This document shows, one piece after another, positions 1 through 7,797 of a stretch of DNA of 64,000 nucleotides. Numbering within the stretch: the first letter of the stretch is position 1; the number at the start of each line of letters is the position of its first letter. The notes beneath the pieces are model-generated. The model worked only from the letters and a program-made list of their open reading frames with translations. It ran no database searches and was not told where the DNA came from. Both the position numbers and the translations under genes were made by a program. This stretch comes from CAVXXD01 sp963765625 (GTDB lineage Bacteria > Actinomycetota > Geothermincolia > Geothermincolales > Geothermincolaceae): the NCBI GenBank assembly GCA_963765625.1, contig CAVXXD010000010.1, forward strand, positions 124,001 through 188,000, read 5' to 3'.

Positions 1-243
1 ACCCGCTACGGCCGCTCCTCCTTCCAGGCCGCCGGTGACAGCCGACCACTTGATGTCAAAGGGGGGCGCGAAGTTCTCAGGGGTGTAGTTGATACGGGAG
101 GGGGTGCCGCCGTACATGGGCCAGTCGACCCCCGTCAGCTTCTGGTCCGGTTGCTGGTTCCCCCCACCGCAGCCAGCCAGGAGCACAAGGGATGTCAGGA
201 TGGCGAGAGCCAGGGTAAATGGTGACCTTTTCATAGCCTTCAT
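1..243 (-). CDS. Lipoprotein with PQQ-type beta-propeller start (partial, 3' end outside window)
   Basis: Only the N-terminal 81 residues are in the window; the frame is open to base 1. It starts MKAMKRSPF, followed by a hydrophobic stretch and the lipobox LLAGC, so the mature protein should be lipid-anchored outside the membrane. The next segment (WPMYGGTPSR, then YTPENFAPPF and IKWS) resembles the opening blade of PQQ-binding-like (BamB-type) beta-propeller repeat proteins. ATG at 243 is preceded by a weak AGGTGAAG; an in-frame ATG at 234 is an alternative. Palindromic repeat copy 1 lies just upstream, so that repeat occupies the promoter region. The function is not determinable from this fragment. 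Confidence 0.7.
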   Translation of the reverse strand, partial: MKAMKRSPFTLALAILTSLVLLAGCGGGNQQPDQKLTGVDWPMYGGTPSRINYTPENFAPPFDIKWSAVTGGLEGGAAVAG

Positions 244-273
244 TATAACTTCTTCACCTGACAGTCACCGTGA

Positions 274-366
274 AGTGGAATTGGGGTCAGACCCCTTCTC
301 CACTTCAAGGCCGGCCACAGTCGGAGGCGGGAGAAAGTGGAGAAGGGGTCTGACCCCAATTCCACT
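274..366. repeat. Long palindromic repeat, copy 1
   Basis: Perfect 32-bp inverted repeat (274-305 against 335-366) around a 29-nt spacer. Each arm contains the 13-bp near-palindrome GGGGTCAGACCCC followed by TTCTCCACTT. The outer 7 bp of the arms (AGTGGAA) are specific to this copy yet perfectly mirrored. The right arm ends on the second base of the stop codon of the minus-strand split-barrel gene (stop 365-367), so it may act as that operon's terminator as well as lying upstream of the lipoprotein gene. Confidence 0.95.
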
Positions 367-1171
367 ACGGGTAGATGCGGTCTCCGGCCAGGGGTGGCGA
401 GGAGTTCCAGACCTCGGCCACTTCCAGGCGGAGGTAGCTGCCGCCCTCCCGCACCAGGTCGCCTTTGACCTGGAAGGAGACGGCCTTCATGGTCAGCACG
501 CACATGGCCGCGCGAGCCGGCAGTTCCACCTCACGGAGCTCCCGGTTGTAGGGGCTGATCCTGATGAGTAATTCCCGGCCAGCCCGGCCGGCCACCGCCA
601 GCGTGGGAAAGATGCGTGGGTATCCGTCCTTGCCCACCAGGGCCAGCGCCTTGACGGAGTTGACCGCGGTGAACTGCTGCTCCACCAGGCGGGGGGTGAC
701 GCGTTCCTTTCCTCCCCCACCCCTCTCCGCCAGGCGATGGAGGTGCAGGGCGGCCAGGTCGGCCGCGACGCGCGGGTAACCGGCGCGCCGCATCTCCCCC
801 ACCTCACGCGCGTCGAGGATGCCGGCGCTGCGTACCCCGGTGTAGGCGTTGTAGCGCATGATGCCGGAGGAGTTGATGGCGTCGACGTATTCCCCGGTGA
901 ACTCGAAACCCTGGAAGTCCGCGGTCAGTCCGGCCATCCTCAGCTTGAGGTCGACGGCGGCAGCCGCGATGCGGCCGCGGGACTTGAGGTTCTCGCGGCT
1001 CTTCCACATCAGCCACTCCCCGAAGACCAGCCGGTCGCGGCGCTCGTCCGGGGAAGGCTGCAGGGTGACGACGACGGCCACGTTTACCCCGCCGTCCGCG
1101 TCCAGGGTGGCCAGGAACTTGGCGATCATCCCCTGCGCGAAAAGGTCCCTCACCGGGGTGGGTATTTCCAC
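365..1171 (-). CDS. Tandem split-barrel (pyridoxamine 5'-phosphate oxidase-like) protein
   Basis: 268 residues from a GTG start, chosen because AAGGAGG lies 9 nt upstream and the activase gene ends 4 nt before. The N-terminal half (FLATLDADGGVNVAVVV, then LVFGEWLMWKSRENL) looks like the FMN-binding split barrel of the PNPOx superfamily. The C-terminal half (VKALALVGKDGYPRIFPTLA) repeats the same strand pattern, suggesting two fused barrels. It is the last gene of the glycyl radical operon, so a flavin- or haem-linked redox or sensing role beside that enzyme is an inference. The sequence does not show the ligand or reaction. The open frame continues far upstream but only as a shadow of the activase gene. 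Confidence 0.7.
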   Translation of the reverse strand: MEIPTPVRDLFAQGMIAKFLATLDADGGVNVAVVVTLQPSPDERRDRLVFGEWLMWKSRENLKSRGRIAAAAVDLKLRMAGLTADFQGFEFTGEYVDAINSSGIMRYNAYTGVRSAGILDAREVGEMRRAGYPRVAADLAALHLHRLAERGGGGKERVTPRLVEQQFTAVNSVKALALVGKDGYPRIFPTLAVAGRAGRELLIRISPYNRELREVELPARAAMCVLTMKAVSFQVKGDLVREGGSYLRLEVAEVWNSSPPLAGDRIYP

Positions 1172-1175
1172 GGGA

Positions 1176-2174
1176 TCAAGCCTCCTTTTCTTTCTTCTCT
1201 TCCAGTCTGACAGCCCCCGACCAGCGCGCGCCGGTGACCCCTTCTTCCAGGGCGGCGGCGTGCAGCCTTTCCATCTCCTCCCGCCTGACCATCTCCACGC
1301 CGGCCAGGTGGAAGGGCATGTCCAGCCGCTCGTACTTGCCTTCACAGGTGTTGTTGAAAGCCAGCAGGTCGTACCTTTCCGTGCCGGGCAGCCGGTCCCG
1401 GATGAAACGGGCGATGGCCCGGATGTTACCCTCGGAATCAGTATAGCCGGGAATGACCGGCGTGCGCACCCACAGGGGCTTGCCGGAAGCAGCCAGCCGT
1501 TCCGCGTTGTCCAGCACCCGGTCCAGTTCCACCCCGGTGCACTCCCGGTGCCGGGACGGGTCCATGGTCTTGAGGTCGAGCAGCACCAGGTCGGCCAGGC
1601 GCACCAGTTGCTCCAGCCGCTCGGGGGCAACACCGGCACAGGTGTCCAGGGCCACGTGTATCCCCTCTTCCTTGAGCCGCCGGGCCAGGGTCAGGCTGAA
1701 CTCGAGCTGCAGGGCCGGCTCTCCCCCGGAAAGAGTGACTCCCCCACCCGACTTCTCAAAGAAGACCCGGTCGCGCAGGGCTTCTTTCAGCACATCCTCC
1801 AGGCCACGTTTCTTGCCGATGACTTCCAGGGCGGCGGTGGGGCAGACGTCTTCACACTCTCCGCAGGCATCGCAGGCGGAGCGGTCGACGGCCATCCCCC
1901 GCGGGGTGAGTTCCAGGGCGCCATGTGGGCAGGCCGCCAGGCAGTCCCGCGCCGCGATGCAGCGCACCGCGTACCAGACCAGCTCGGGGCGGGACGAGAT
2001 ACCCTCGGGGTTGTGGCACCACGGACAGCGCATGGGACAGCCCTTGAGAAAGATGGTAGTGCGGATGCCCGGGCCATCCTCGGTGGAATAACGCTGTACG
2101 TTGAAGACGACCCCGGTCGGGGCCCCATCCCGGGAGGCGTCAGAGCCGGTGTGATTCCCGGGCAATGATCTCAT
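1176..2174 (-). CDS. Glycyl radical enzyme activase (radical SAM)
   Basis: 332 residues. The radical-SAM motif CPMRCPWC (Cys46, Cys50, Cys53) is followed by a two-cluster ferredoxin insert (Cys72, 78, 82 and Cys101, 104, 107, 111), the layout of activases for glycerol dehydratase, hydroxyphenylacetate decarboxylase and benzylsuccinate synthase rather than the shorter PflA. TLSGGEP is the SAM-binding GGE motif. It should cleave S-adenosylmethionine reductively and install the glycyl radical on the enzyme encoded just upstream. ATG 2174 overlaps the enzyme's end by 35 nt, implying translational coupling; the ribosome site is poor, so a slightly later start is possible. Confidence 0.93.
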   Translation of the reverse strand: MRSLPGNHTGSDASRDGAPTGVVFNVQRYSTEDGPGIRTTIFLKGCPMRCPWCHNPEGISSRPELVWYAVRCIAARDCLAACPHGALELTPRGMAVDRSACDACGECEDVCPTAALEVIGKKRGLEDVLKEALRDRVFFEKSGGGVTLSGGEPALQLEFSLTLARRLKEEGIHVALDTCAGVAPERLEQLVRLADLVLLDLKTMDPSRHRECTGVELDRVLDNAERLAASGKPLWVRTPVIPGYTDSEGNIRAIARFIRDRLPGTERYDLLAFNNTCEGKYERLDMPFHLAGVEMVRREEMERLHAAALEEGVTGARWSGAVRLEEKKEKEA

Positions 2175-4539
2175 CCTGCATGGCTTTGCCGATCATTACG
2201 AAGTAGGCGTTGTACCCGGTGACCCGCACCATGAGGTTGCGGTAGGCTTCCGGGTCGGCCTGGGCGGCGACGAGGGTCTCGGGGTTGAGCACGTTGATCT
2301 GCAGGGCCGTCCCTCCCTTCTCCCCGTAGGCCCGCAAGAAGGCCATGAGTTTCTCGAGGTGCTCCTCGTCTCGCAGGAGGGAGGGGGATAGCGAGATGGT
2401 GTGGGAGTCGCCGTTGGGGGCGGTCTCCAGGCCGAGTTTGCTCACCGAAAGGGCCACGGCGGTGGGGCCCTTGCGGTCGCTCCCGTCCACCGGCCCGATG
2501 CCGTTGGAGAGGTGAGTGCCCCGCTTCCGCCCGTCCGGGGTGGCCGCGGTGGACGGGGCATAGGCTATCCAGTAGTTCCAGGAGAGATACCCCGCCCGGT
2601 ACTTGCGGCGGGTATCCGGGGTGACCCGGCCCCAGAACGTCGTGGTCCAGGTGTTAGAGAGCCAGCGCGCCACCTCGTCGGCATAGTCGTCGTCGTTACC
2701 GTACTTGGGTGCGCGGTTGAGCATGGTCTGACGCAGGGTCTCGTACCCTTCGTAGTCCGCGGCGAGGGCGCCGGCCAGGTCGGCCATCTTCACCCGTTCT
2801 TCTTCGTAGACCAGGCGCTTGACCGCCGCCAGCGAATCGGCCGCGGTGCCCAGGGCGATACCTTCCACGGTAATGAAGTTGTAACGCGCGCCGCCATCGG
2901 TGACGTCGCGGCCGCTCTCGGCACACCCGCCCACCAGCGTGGAGAGGTACGGCGTGGGCTGGTAGCGGGAACGCAGGGTGTCGGAGAAGTCCGACACCTC
3001 CAGCATGCGATCGAGCAGGGCCTTGAGCTGGTGCTCGAAAGCGCCGCGGAACTGTTCCCAGGTGGCGAAGGCTCGGGGGTCGCCGGTGTCGGGGCCGATG
3101 CGCTTGCCCGAGGCCAGGTCCCGGCCGCGGGAGAAGGTCATCTCCACCGCCTTGGCCAGGTTGACGTTGACGTCCACCGTGCCGGAGCGGTCATCCCCCT
3201 GCAGGGTATTCTCCAGGCAGCCTACCGGCGCGTAGTCCCACAGACGCTCGGCCGGCAGTCCCTGCCATGCCAGGCCGGCCATGGAGGCTTCGTCGAAGTT
3301 GAGCAGGAATGGCGAACCCTGGGCCCCGGCCAACATTCCAGCCACGTGGCGTAGCAGGTCGTCTGGGGTTTTGCGGTGCAGGCGCACGTTAGGCTTGGGC
3401 TCGAGCAGGTTCATCTCCTCGATGACATCCAGGAAGAGCCAGGTCAGGTCGTTGGATGCGTCCTCACCCTCCGAATCGATGCCACCCAGGGTGATCAACT
3501 GGCCGAAGCCGGCGGTGATGCCCTGGTTCTTTCCAACGCGCCCCTGGTAGTCGTAGGCATAGTTGTGCTTTATAAAGAAGCAGTCGAGGATTTCCCTGGC
3601 GTTTTCACGGGTGAGCCGGCCTTCCTCCAGGTCTATCTGGTAGTAAGGGTAGAGGTACTGGTCGATGCGGCCGGGGGAGAGGCCGGGGCCGGGATAGCCC
3701 TCGCAGGTCATCACGAGCATGTGGGTGAACCACTGGGACTGTACGGCTTCGTAGAACGTCTCCGCTGGCCCCCATGGGACCTTGCGGCAGATGCGGGCGA
3801 TCTCGGAGAGCTCCTCCGCTCTCAGGCGATCGGGCTCCTTCGCCGCCAGGCGCTCCGCCTCGTCGGCATAGCGGGCGGCCAGCTCGCGCGCGGCTCCGCA
3901 GCACATGATGAGCGCGTCGAGAAAGTCCCGGTGTTCACATGTCGAGGCCGTCTTCTTCAACGCCTCGAACTCCGCAGTCAGCCCCTTGAATCCCTTGCGC
4001 AGGACACTGGGGTAGTCGGGTACCAGGTGTCCAGGGACCGCTCCGGCGTTGCCCATGCCGGTGGAATTGACCTGATCGGCCTTTTTCCTCCAGCGCTTGA
4101 GGTCCTTCTTCAATTCCCGGGCTTCCTTCGAGTCCAGGCAGTAGGAGAGGGCCGAGTTGAACTGCCCGCCCACCACCAGCTCGCCCTCGAGTATCTGGAC
4201 CGGCAGGTATTTACGGCAGACTTCGCGAAAGAAGAGGGCACGCCGCATCACCAGCGACTCGTCCCAGAACCCCTCGGGCAGGTCCACCGGGCGCGCCATC
4301 GCCTTGAGGCCGGTGGCGAAAGTGTCCATGAAGGCGTAGATCTCCGGCACCACGCCCCAGAGGGCGGGCAGCCAGACCTCGTCCCACGGGGTGCCGGTGG
4401 TGAAAGGCATGACCTCGTTGCGGAAATAATCGCGCTCGTCGAAGGAGAAATATTCCTGGCGCAGGCGTTTGACTCGAGGCGAGAGGGTTTCGGAAGGGTT
4501 CCATATACCTCGGGGGGAGACGACTTCAGGTTTGTCCAC
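2140..4539 (-). CDS. Glycyl radical enzyme, dehydratase/decarboxylase-like clade, substrate unknown
   Basis: 799 residues, full length for the PFL-like family. Thiyl-radical Cys441 lies in PVGCLENT, giving the Cys-x-Glu motif found in eliminases and decarboxylases and absent from true pyruvate formate-lyase (Cys-Cys). The radical-bearing Gly775 is in RVTGYNAYF near the C-terminus. GTG start has AAGGAGG 7 nt upstream. The C-terminal tail MQDEIIAR resembles the glycerol/propanediol dehydratase group, but GCLEN rather than the common GCVEP argues against naming diol dehydratase or choline lyase. It is first in an operon with its activase and a split-barrel protein. No microcompartment shell gene or CoA aldehyde dehydrogenase is nearby. 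Oxygen-sensitive and cytosolic. Confidence 0.9.
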   Translation of the reverse strand: MDKPEVVSPRGIWNPSETLSPRVKRLRQEYFSFDERDYFRNEVMPFTTGTPWDEVWLPALWGVVPEIYAFMDTFATGLKAMARPVDLPEGFWDESLVMRRALFFREVCRKYLPVQILEGELVVGGQFNSALSYCLDSKEARELKKDLKRWRKKADQVNSTGMGNAGAVPGHLVPDYPSVLRKGFKGLTAEFEALKKTASTCEHRDFLDALIMCCGAARELAARYADEAERLAAKEPDRLRAEELSEIARICRKVPWGPAETFYEAVQSQWFTHMLVMTCEGYPGPGLSPGRIDQYLYPYYQIDLEEGRLTRENAREILDCFFIKHNYAYDYQGRVGKNQGITAGFGQLITLGGIDSEGEDASNDLTWLFLDVIEEMNLLEPKPNVRLHRKTPDDLLRHVAGMLAGAQGSPFLLNFDEASMAGLAWQGLPAERLWDYAPVGCLENTLQGDDRSGTVDVNVNLAKAVEMTFSRGRDLASGKRIGPDTGDPRAFATWEQFRGAFEHQLKALLDRMLEVSDFSDTLRSRYQPTPYLSTLVGGCAESGRDVTDGGARYNFITVEGIALGTAADSLAAVKRLVYEEERVKMADLAGALAADYEGYETLRQTMLNRAPKYGNDDDYADEVARWLSNTWTTTFWGRVTPDTRRKYRAGYLSWNYWIAYAPSTAATPDGRKRGTHLSNGIGPVDGSDRKGPTAVALSVSKLGLETAPNGDSHTISLSPSLLRDEEHLEKLMAFLRAYGEKGGTALQINVLNPETLVAAQADPEAYRNLMVRVTGYNAYFVMIGKAMQDEIIARESHRL

Positions 4540-4616
4540 GAGCCTACCTCCTTTACTCTTCTTATCTTATATCATCGCCTGGCCCTATGCATCCATGACG
4601 GTGGTCAAAGTGGAAA

Positions 4617-4705
4617 GAAATTTGGGGTCAGACCCCTTCTCCACTTCAAGGCCGGCCAAGGAGAGCGGCGGAAGAAAGTGGAGAAGGGGTCTGACCCCAA
4701 ATTTC
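4617..4705. repeat. Long palindromic repeat, copy 2
   Basis: Perfect 30-bp inverted repeat (4617-4646 against 4676-4705) with a 29-nt spacer that closely resembles the copy 1 spacer (both begin CAAGGCCGGCCA). The core TTGGGGTCAGACCCC and TTCTCCACTT are identical to the other copies, while the outer 5 bp (GAAAT) are unique and mirrored. It lies between the ctpA 3' end and the glycyl radical operon start. Confidence 0.95.
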
Positions 4706-4729
4706 CTGAAAGTTATACAAGTTGGGCGT

Positions 4730-4759
4730 TGTGGATAAAGGTGTTGATTGTGTGGATAA
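4730..4759 (-). promoter_or_regulatory. Pair of perfect DnaA boxes
   Basis: TTATCCACA occurs twice on the minus strand, at 4730-4738 and 4751-4759. Both are exact consensus 9-mers in the same orientation with start points exactly 21 bp (two helical turns) apart. A degenerate third site (TTATACAAG) lies at about 4712 on the plus strand. They sit in an unusually AT-rich patch next to repeat copy 2. DnaA binding is an inference from the consensus. Confidence 0.6.
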
Positions 4760-4801
4760 TGATCACTAACAAAGATAATGGGCGCTAACGTAAATGTGGT
4801 C

Positions 4802-6184
4802 TCACTTCCATGACTGGCCTTGCATCATCGCCGTGACCACGCGTTCCGCAGCCGCCAGCTGGAGGTCTTCCTCCCCCATCTCGGGATTGCTGACGATGAC
4901 GTCCGGCACGATCCCCTCGTCGTTAATGCTGGTGCCGTCGGGGGTGTAATAGAGAGCGATGGTGATACGCAGGGCGCTGCCGTCCGCCTGGCGCTTGAGG
5001 GTCTGTATCTCCCCTTTGCCGAAGGTGGTCTGCCCCACCAGCACCGCGCGGGAATTATCGTGCAGGGCTGCCGAGAAGATCTCGGAAGAGCTGGCCGTCC
5101 CCCGGCTGGTCAGGATGACTATGGGGTAGTCCCAGACCACGCCCTCCGTGGCGTCGTAGGTGCTGGTGGATCCGGCTATCCTGCCCTTGGAAGAAACGAT
5201 GTTCCCTTCGGAGAGGAACAGATCGGCCGATTTGATGGCCGGGTCCATCAGGCCCCCGGGGTTGACCCGCAGGTCGAGGATGAGGCCCTTCGCCCCCTGG
5301 CCCTGCAGTTCCTGCATGGCCGACGTCAGCAGTTCGGCGGAGTCCCTGGTCCAGTCGGTGAAGATGATGTAGCCGATATCCCCCTCGCGCATGGACGTCT
5401 CTATCACCGGCAGCTCTATCTTCACGCGCACCAGGTCGTACTCGATAACCCCGGAGACGCCGCTCCGCTTGACCCCCACCTTGACGTGGGTGTTTTCCTC
5501 GCCACGTATCATCGCCACCACGTCGTTGATATCCATCTCGGTGACGTCGGTGCCGTCCACGGAGACGACGATGTCTCCCACCTGGATCCCCGCCGCTTCG
5601 GCCGGGGTGCCTTCGATGACCCTCTCCACCTTGATATCGTTGCGCGCCTGGGTCATGGAGACCCCTATGCCGAAGAAGCTGCCGGCCAGCTGGGCATCGA
5701 GCATGTCCACCGACTCCTTATCCATGTAGCCGGAGAAGGGGTCGTCCAGGGAGTCGAGCATGGTGGTGATGGCGCGCTCGGTGAGCACCTCATCGTCCGC
5801 ACTTTCCGACATCAAACGGCTGATGCCCCGCGCGGCGGCGTCATCCAGGGAATCCTCGTCGAGCTCTTCGTAGAAGTTGGCCATGGTCACGTCGACGGCA
5901 CTCTGGAAGGACTGGTTTTTCGAAAGCCAGGCCTCCTCCTCCGTGTAGCTGCCGGTGGCGACGGTCGTACCGTTGTCTGCCTTGTCGTTCCCGTCGTCGT
6001 TGTTGAAGACGTAGGGGATGGTAAAGCATGAGGCCACCAGTATCAGGGAAACCACCAACACGACCGCGATAATGACTTTCTCCCGGCGGGACATGGGCTT
6101 CTGACCCACCGGCGGCGCGGGCGGCGCGGGCGGAGCCGGGGGCATGGGCGGCCGCGGTGGCGTAGGGGGTGCGCCCTGAGCCAT
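4802..6184 (-). CDS. ctpA: Carboxy-terminal processing protease CtpA
   Basis: 460 residues from ATG 6184, preferred because GGAAGGGGAG precedes it; ATG 6202 is an alternative. A cytoplasmic Pro/Ala-rich N-terminus is followed by one membrane anchor (about 37-59), a PDZ domain (about 170-250, with FFGIGVSM and AGIQVGDIV) and the tail-specific S41 protease core. The Ser/Lys dyad is visible as Ser365 in GTASSSE and Lys390 in TFGKG, 25 residues apart as in Prc/CtpA. It acts on the outer face of the membrane on extracytoplasmic proteins. The position directly after ftsEX is typical of monoderm bacteria. Confidence 0.95.
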   Translation of the reverse strand: MAQGAPPTPPRPPMPPAPPAPPAPPVGQKPMSRREKVIIAVVLVVSLILVASCFTIPYVFNNDDGNDKADNGTTVATGSYTEEEAWLSKNQSFQSAVDVTMANFYEELDEDSLDDAAARGISRLMSESADDEVLTERAITTMLDSLDDPFSGYMDKESVDMLDAQLAGSFFGIGVSMTQARNDIKVERVIEGTPAEAAGIQVGDIVVSVDGTDVTEMDINDVVAMIRGEENTHVKVGVKRSGVSGVIEYDLVRVKIELPVIETSMREGDIGYIIFTDWTRDSAELLTSAMQELQGQGAKGLILDLRVNPGGLMDPAIKSADLFLSEGNIVSSKGRIAGSTSTYDATEGVVWDYPIVILTSRGTASSSEIFSAALHDNSRAVLVGQTTFGKGEIQTLKRQADGSALRITIALYYTPDGTSINDEGIVPDVIVSNPEMGEEDLQLAAAERVVTAMMQGQSWK

Positions 6185-6214
6185 GGTCTCCCCTTCCGTC
6201 ATGGCGCCACCGCC

Positions 6215-7115
6215 TCAGACTTCCAGGAAGCGGCGCAGGGCCACGAAGCTGCCGATACCGCCGATGAGCATACCCAGGATGACGATCAACGGCAACAGCA
6301 GGACCACCAGGGAGTTGTCCATGGTCATACGGAGGAAGGCCAGGTTCTCCTGGAGGGGGTTCCATAGCCAGGTCTTGACGATGAGGACGACGACGATGGC
6401 GATTAGCGAGCCGACCAGTGCCCTCCAGTATCCCCTCGGTCAGGAAGGGCCAGCGAATGAACCAGTTGGTGGCGCCGACCAGCTTCATCACCCCGATCTC
6501 GCGCCGCCGGGCGAAGATAGCCACCTGGATGGTCACCGAGACCAACAGGATGGCGATGATGCCCAGCACTCCTACGGCTATGAAGCCCACGTAACGGAAC
6601 TTCTCGTAGACGCTCTCGAGCTTGGCGATGACCGAGGAGGCCGTCTTGACCTGATCGATGCGCTCCTTGAAGGGGGACTCGTTGCGGATGCGCTCGGCCA
6701 CTACCGGCACGTCCTTGGGGTCGCGGGTTATCACCACGAAGGAGGCGGGCAGCGGGTTGGTCTCCAGGTATGACCACAGCTCCGGGTTGTCCGGGTGCTG
6801 GGCTTTGAACTCCTCCAGGGCATCGGCTTTTGACTTGTACTCGACCTTCTCGGCGTCCACCTCGGGCAAACCACGGATCCAGGCGTCCATGGTCACGCGC
6901 TCCTGCTCGGCTGTGAGGTCGGAGAGGTAGACGTCCACCTCACCCACCTTGCGCTCGGTGTTCTTGATGGTGTTGGAGAAGATGTTCATCCCCAGCACCA
7001 CTATCCCCAGCATGCCCAGGGATACGGCGACCACGGCGATGGCTGCCACCGCCAGGACGAGGTTTTTACGCAGGGAGCCGAAGGTCTCCTCGAAGATGTA
7101 TCTTAAATTAATCAT
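6215..7115 (-). CDS. ftsX: Cell-division protein FtsX (one frameshift)
   Basis: Membrane partner of FtsE that couples division to peptidoglycan hydrolase activation. N-terminal TM (VAAIAVVAVSLGMLG), an extracellular domain (about 50-160), then the FtsX core (FARRREIGVMKLVGATNWFI). After LTEGILEG at about 6419 the frame is lost; removing one base (an A) restores VGSLIAIVVVLIV and the last two membrane segments, ending LRRFLEV at 6215. No stop or missense damage accompanies the indel, so a sequence error is likely. ATG 7115 overlaps the ftsE stop by 8 nt. Confidence 0.85.
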
Positions 7116-7791
7116 ATCCGTACACACCCCTGTCCTGATCCCGGATCACCCTGCCGTTTTCCAGCGCGATCACCCGCTTGCGGAATGTATTCACGATCTC
7201 TTTGTCGTGGGTAGTCATGATCACGGTGGTCCCGGCACTGTTGATTTTCTCCAGCAGCTTGACCACACCGGCCGAGATCGAAGGATCCAGGTTCCCGGTG
7301 GGCTCGTCCGCCAACAGGATGGGCGGACGGTTGATGAAGGCCCGGGCGATGGAGACCCTCTGCTGCTCGCCGCCGGAAAGCTCGTCCGGGAAAGCGTCGA
7401 GCTTGTGCCCCAGCCCGACCAGCTTGAGCATCTCCGGCACCTGCTGGTCGATGATGTGGCGAGACTTCCCGGTCACCTCCAGCGCGAAGGCCACGTTCTG
7501 GAAGATAGTCTTGTGGGGGAGGAGCTTGAAGTCCTGGAAGACACAGCCCATCTTGCGGCGCAGGAAGGGCACCTTCCACTTGCGCAGCTCGTTGATGTTG
7601 GTGTCGGCGATGTAGATCTGCCCGCTGGTGGGCTCCTCTTCCTTGATAAGAAGCTTGGTGAAGGTGGACTTGCCGGAGCCGGAAGGCCCGACCAGGAAGA
7701 CGAACTCTCCCTTTTCGATGTCCACGGTGACGTCTTCCAGGGCGTAGATGTTGCCCTTGTAGATCTTAGTCACCCTGCGTAAACGGATCAA
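7108..7791 (-). CDS. ftsE: Cell-division ATP-binding protein FtsE
   Basis: 227-residue ABC ATPase. Walker A GPSGSGKST at 35-43, Q-loop region VFQDFKLLP, signature LSGGEQQR, Walker B ILLADEPT and the switch histidine in MTTHD are all present; LADEPTGNLD is typical of FtsE. It drives FtsX conformational signalling at the septum. The start is TTG 7791 with AAGGAG 10 nt upstream; it follows the transketolase gene by 6 nt, so it belongs to the same transcript. Confidence 0.95.
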   Translation of the reverse strand: MIRLRRVTKIYKGNIYALEDVTVDIEKGEFVFLVGPSGSGKSTFTKLLIKEEEPTSGQIYIADTNINELRKWKVPFLRRKMGCVFQDFKLLPHKTIFQNVAFALEVTGKSRHIIDQQVPEMLKLVGLGHKLDAFPDELSGGEQQRVSIARAFINRPPILLADEPTGNLDPSISAGVVKLLEKINSAGTTVIMTTHDKEIVNTFRKRVIALENGRVIRDQDRGVYGYD

Positions 7792-7797
7792 AGCTGA

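Larger units (their letters stand above)
4540..4801. other. Intergenic region between ctpA and the glycyl radical operon
   Basis: 262 bp holding palindromic repeat copy 2 (4617-4705) and, beside it, an AT-rich stretch with two perfect DnaA boxes. A TATAAG on the minus strand close to the GTG start of the glycyl radical enzyme could be a -10 element, but no convincing -35 accompanies it. Confidence 0.6.

Noticed and set aside
365..1639. 424-codon version of the split-barrel gene
   Set aside because: The first 156 codons read through the activase gene out of frame; a GTG at 1171 with AAGGAGG fits the domain start.
3376..4788. Long plus-strand frames opposite the glycyl radical enzyme and activase
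   Set aside because: Composition is that of antisense shadows and the opposite strand has complete catalytic motifs and ribosome sites.
4706..4800. Chromosomal origin (oriC)
   Set aside because: Only two perfect DnaA boxes, no dnaA/dnaN neighbours and no long AT-rich unwinding element; reported only as a DnaA-box pair.
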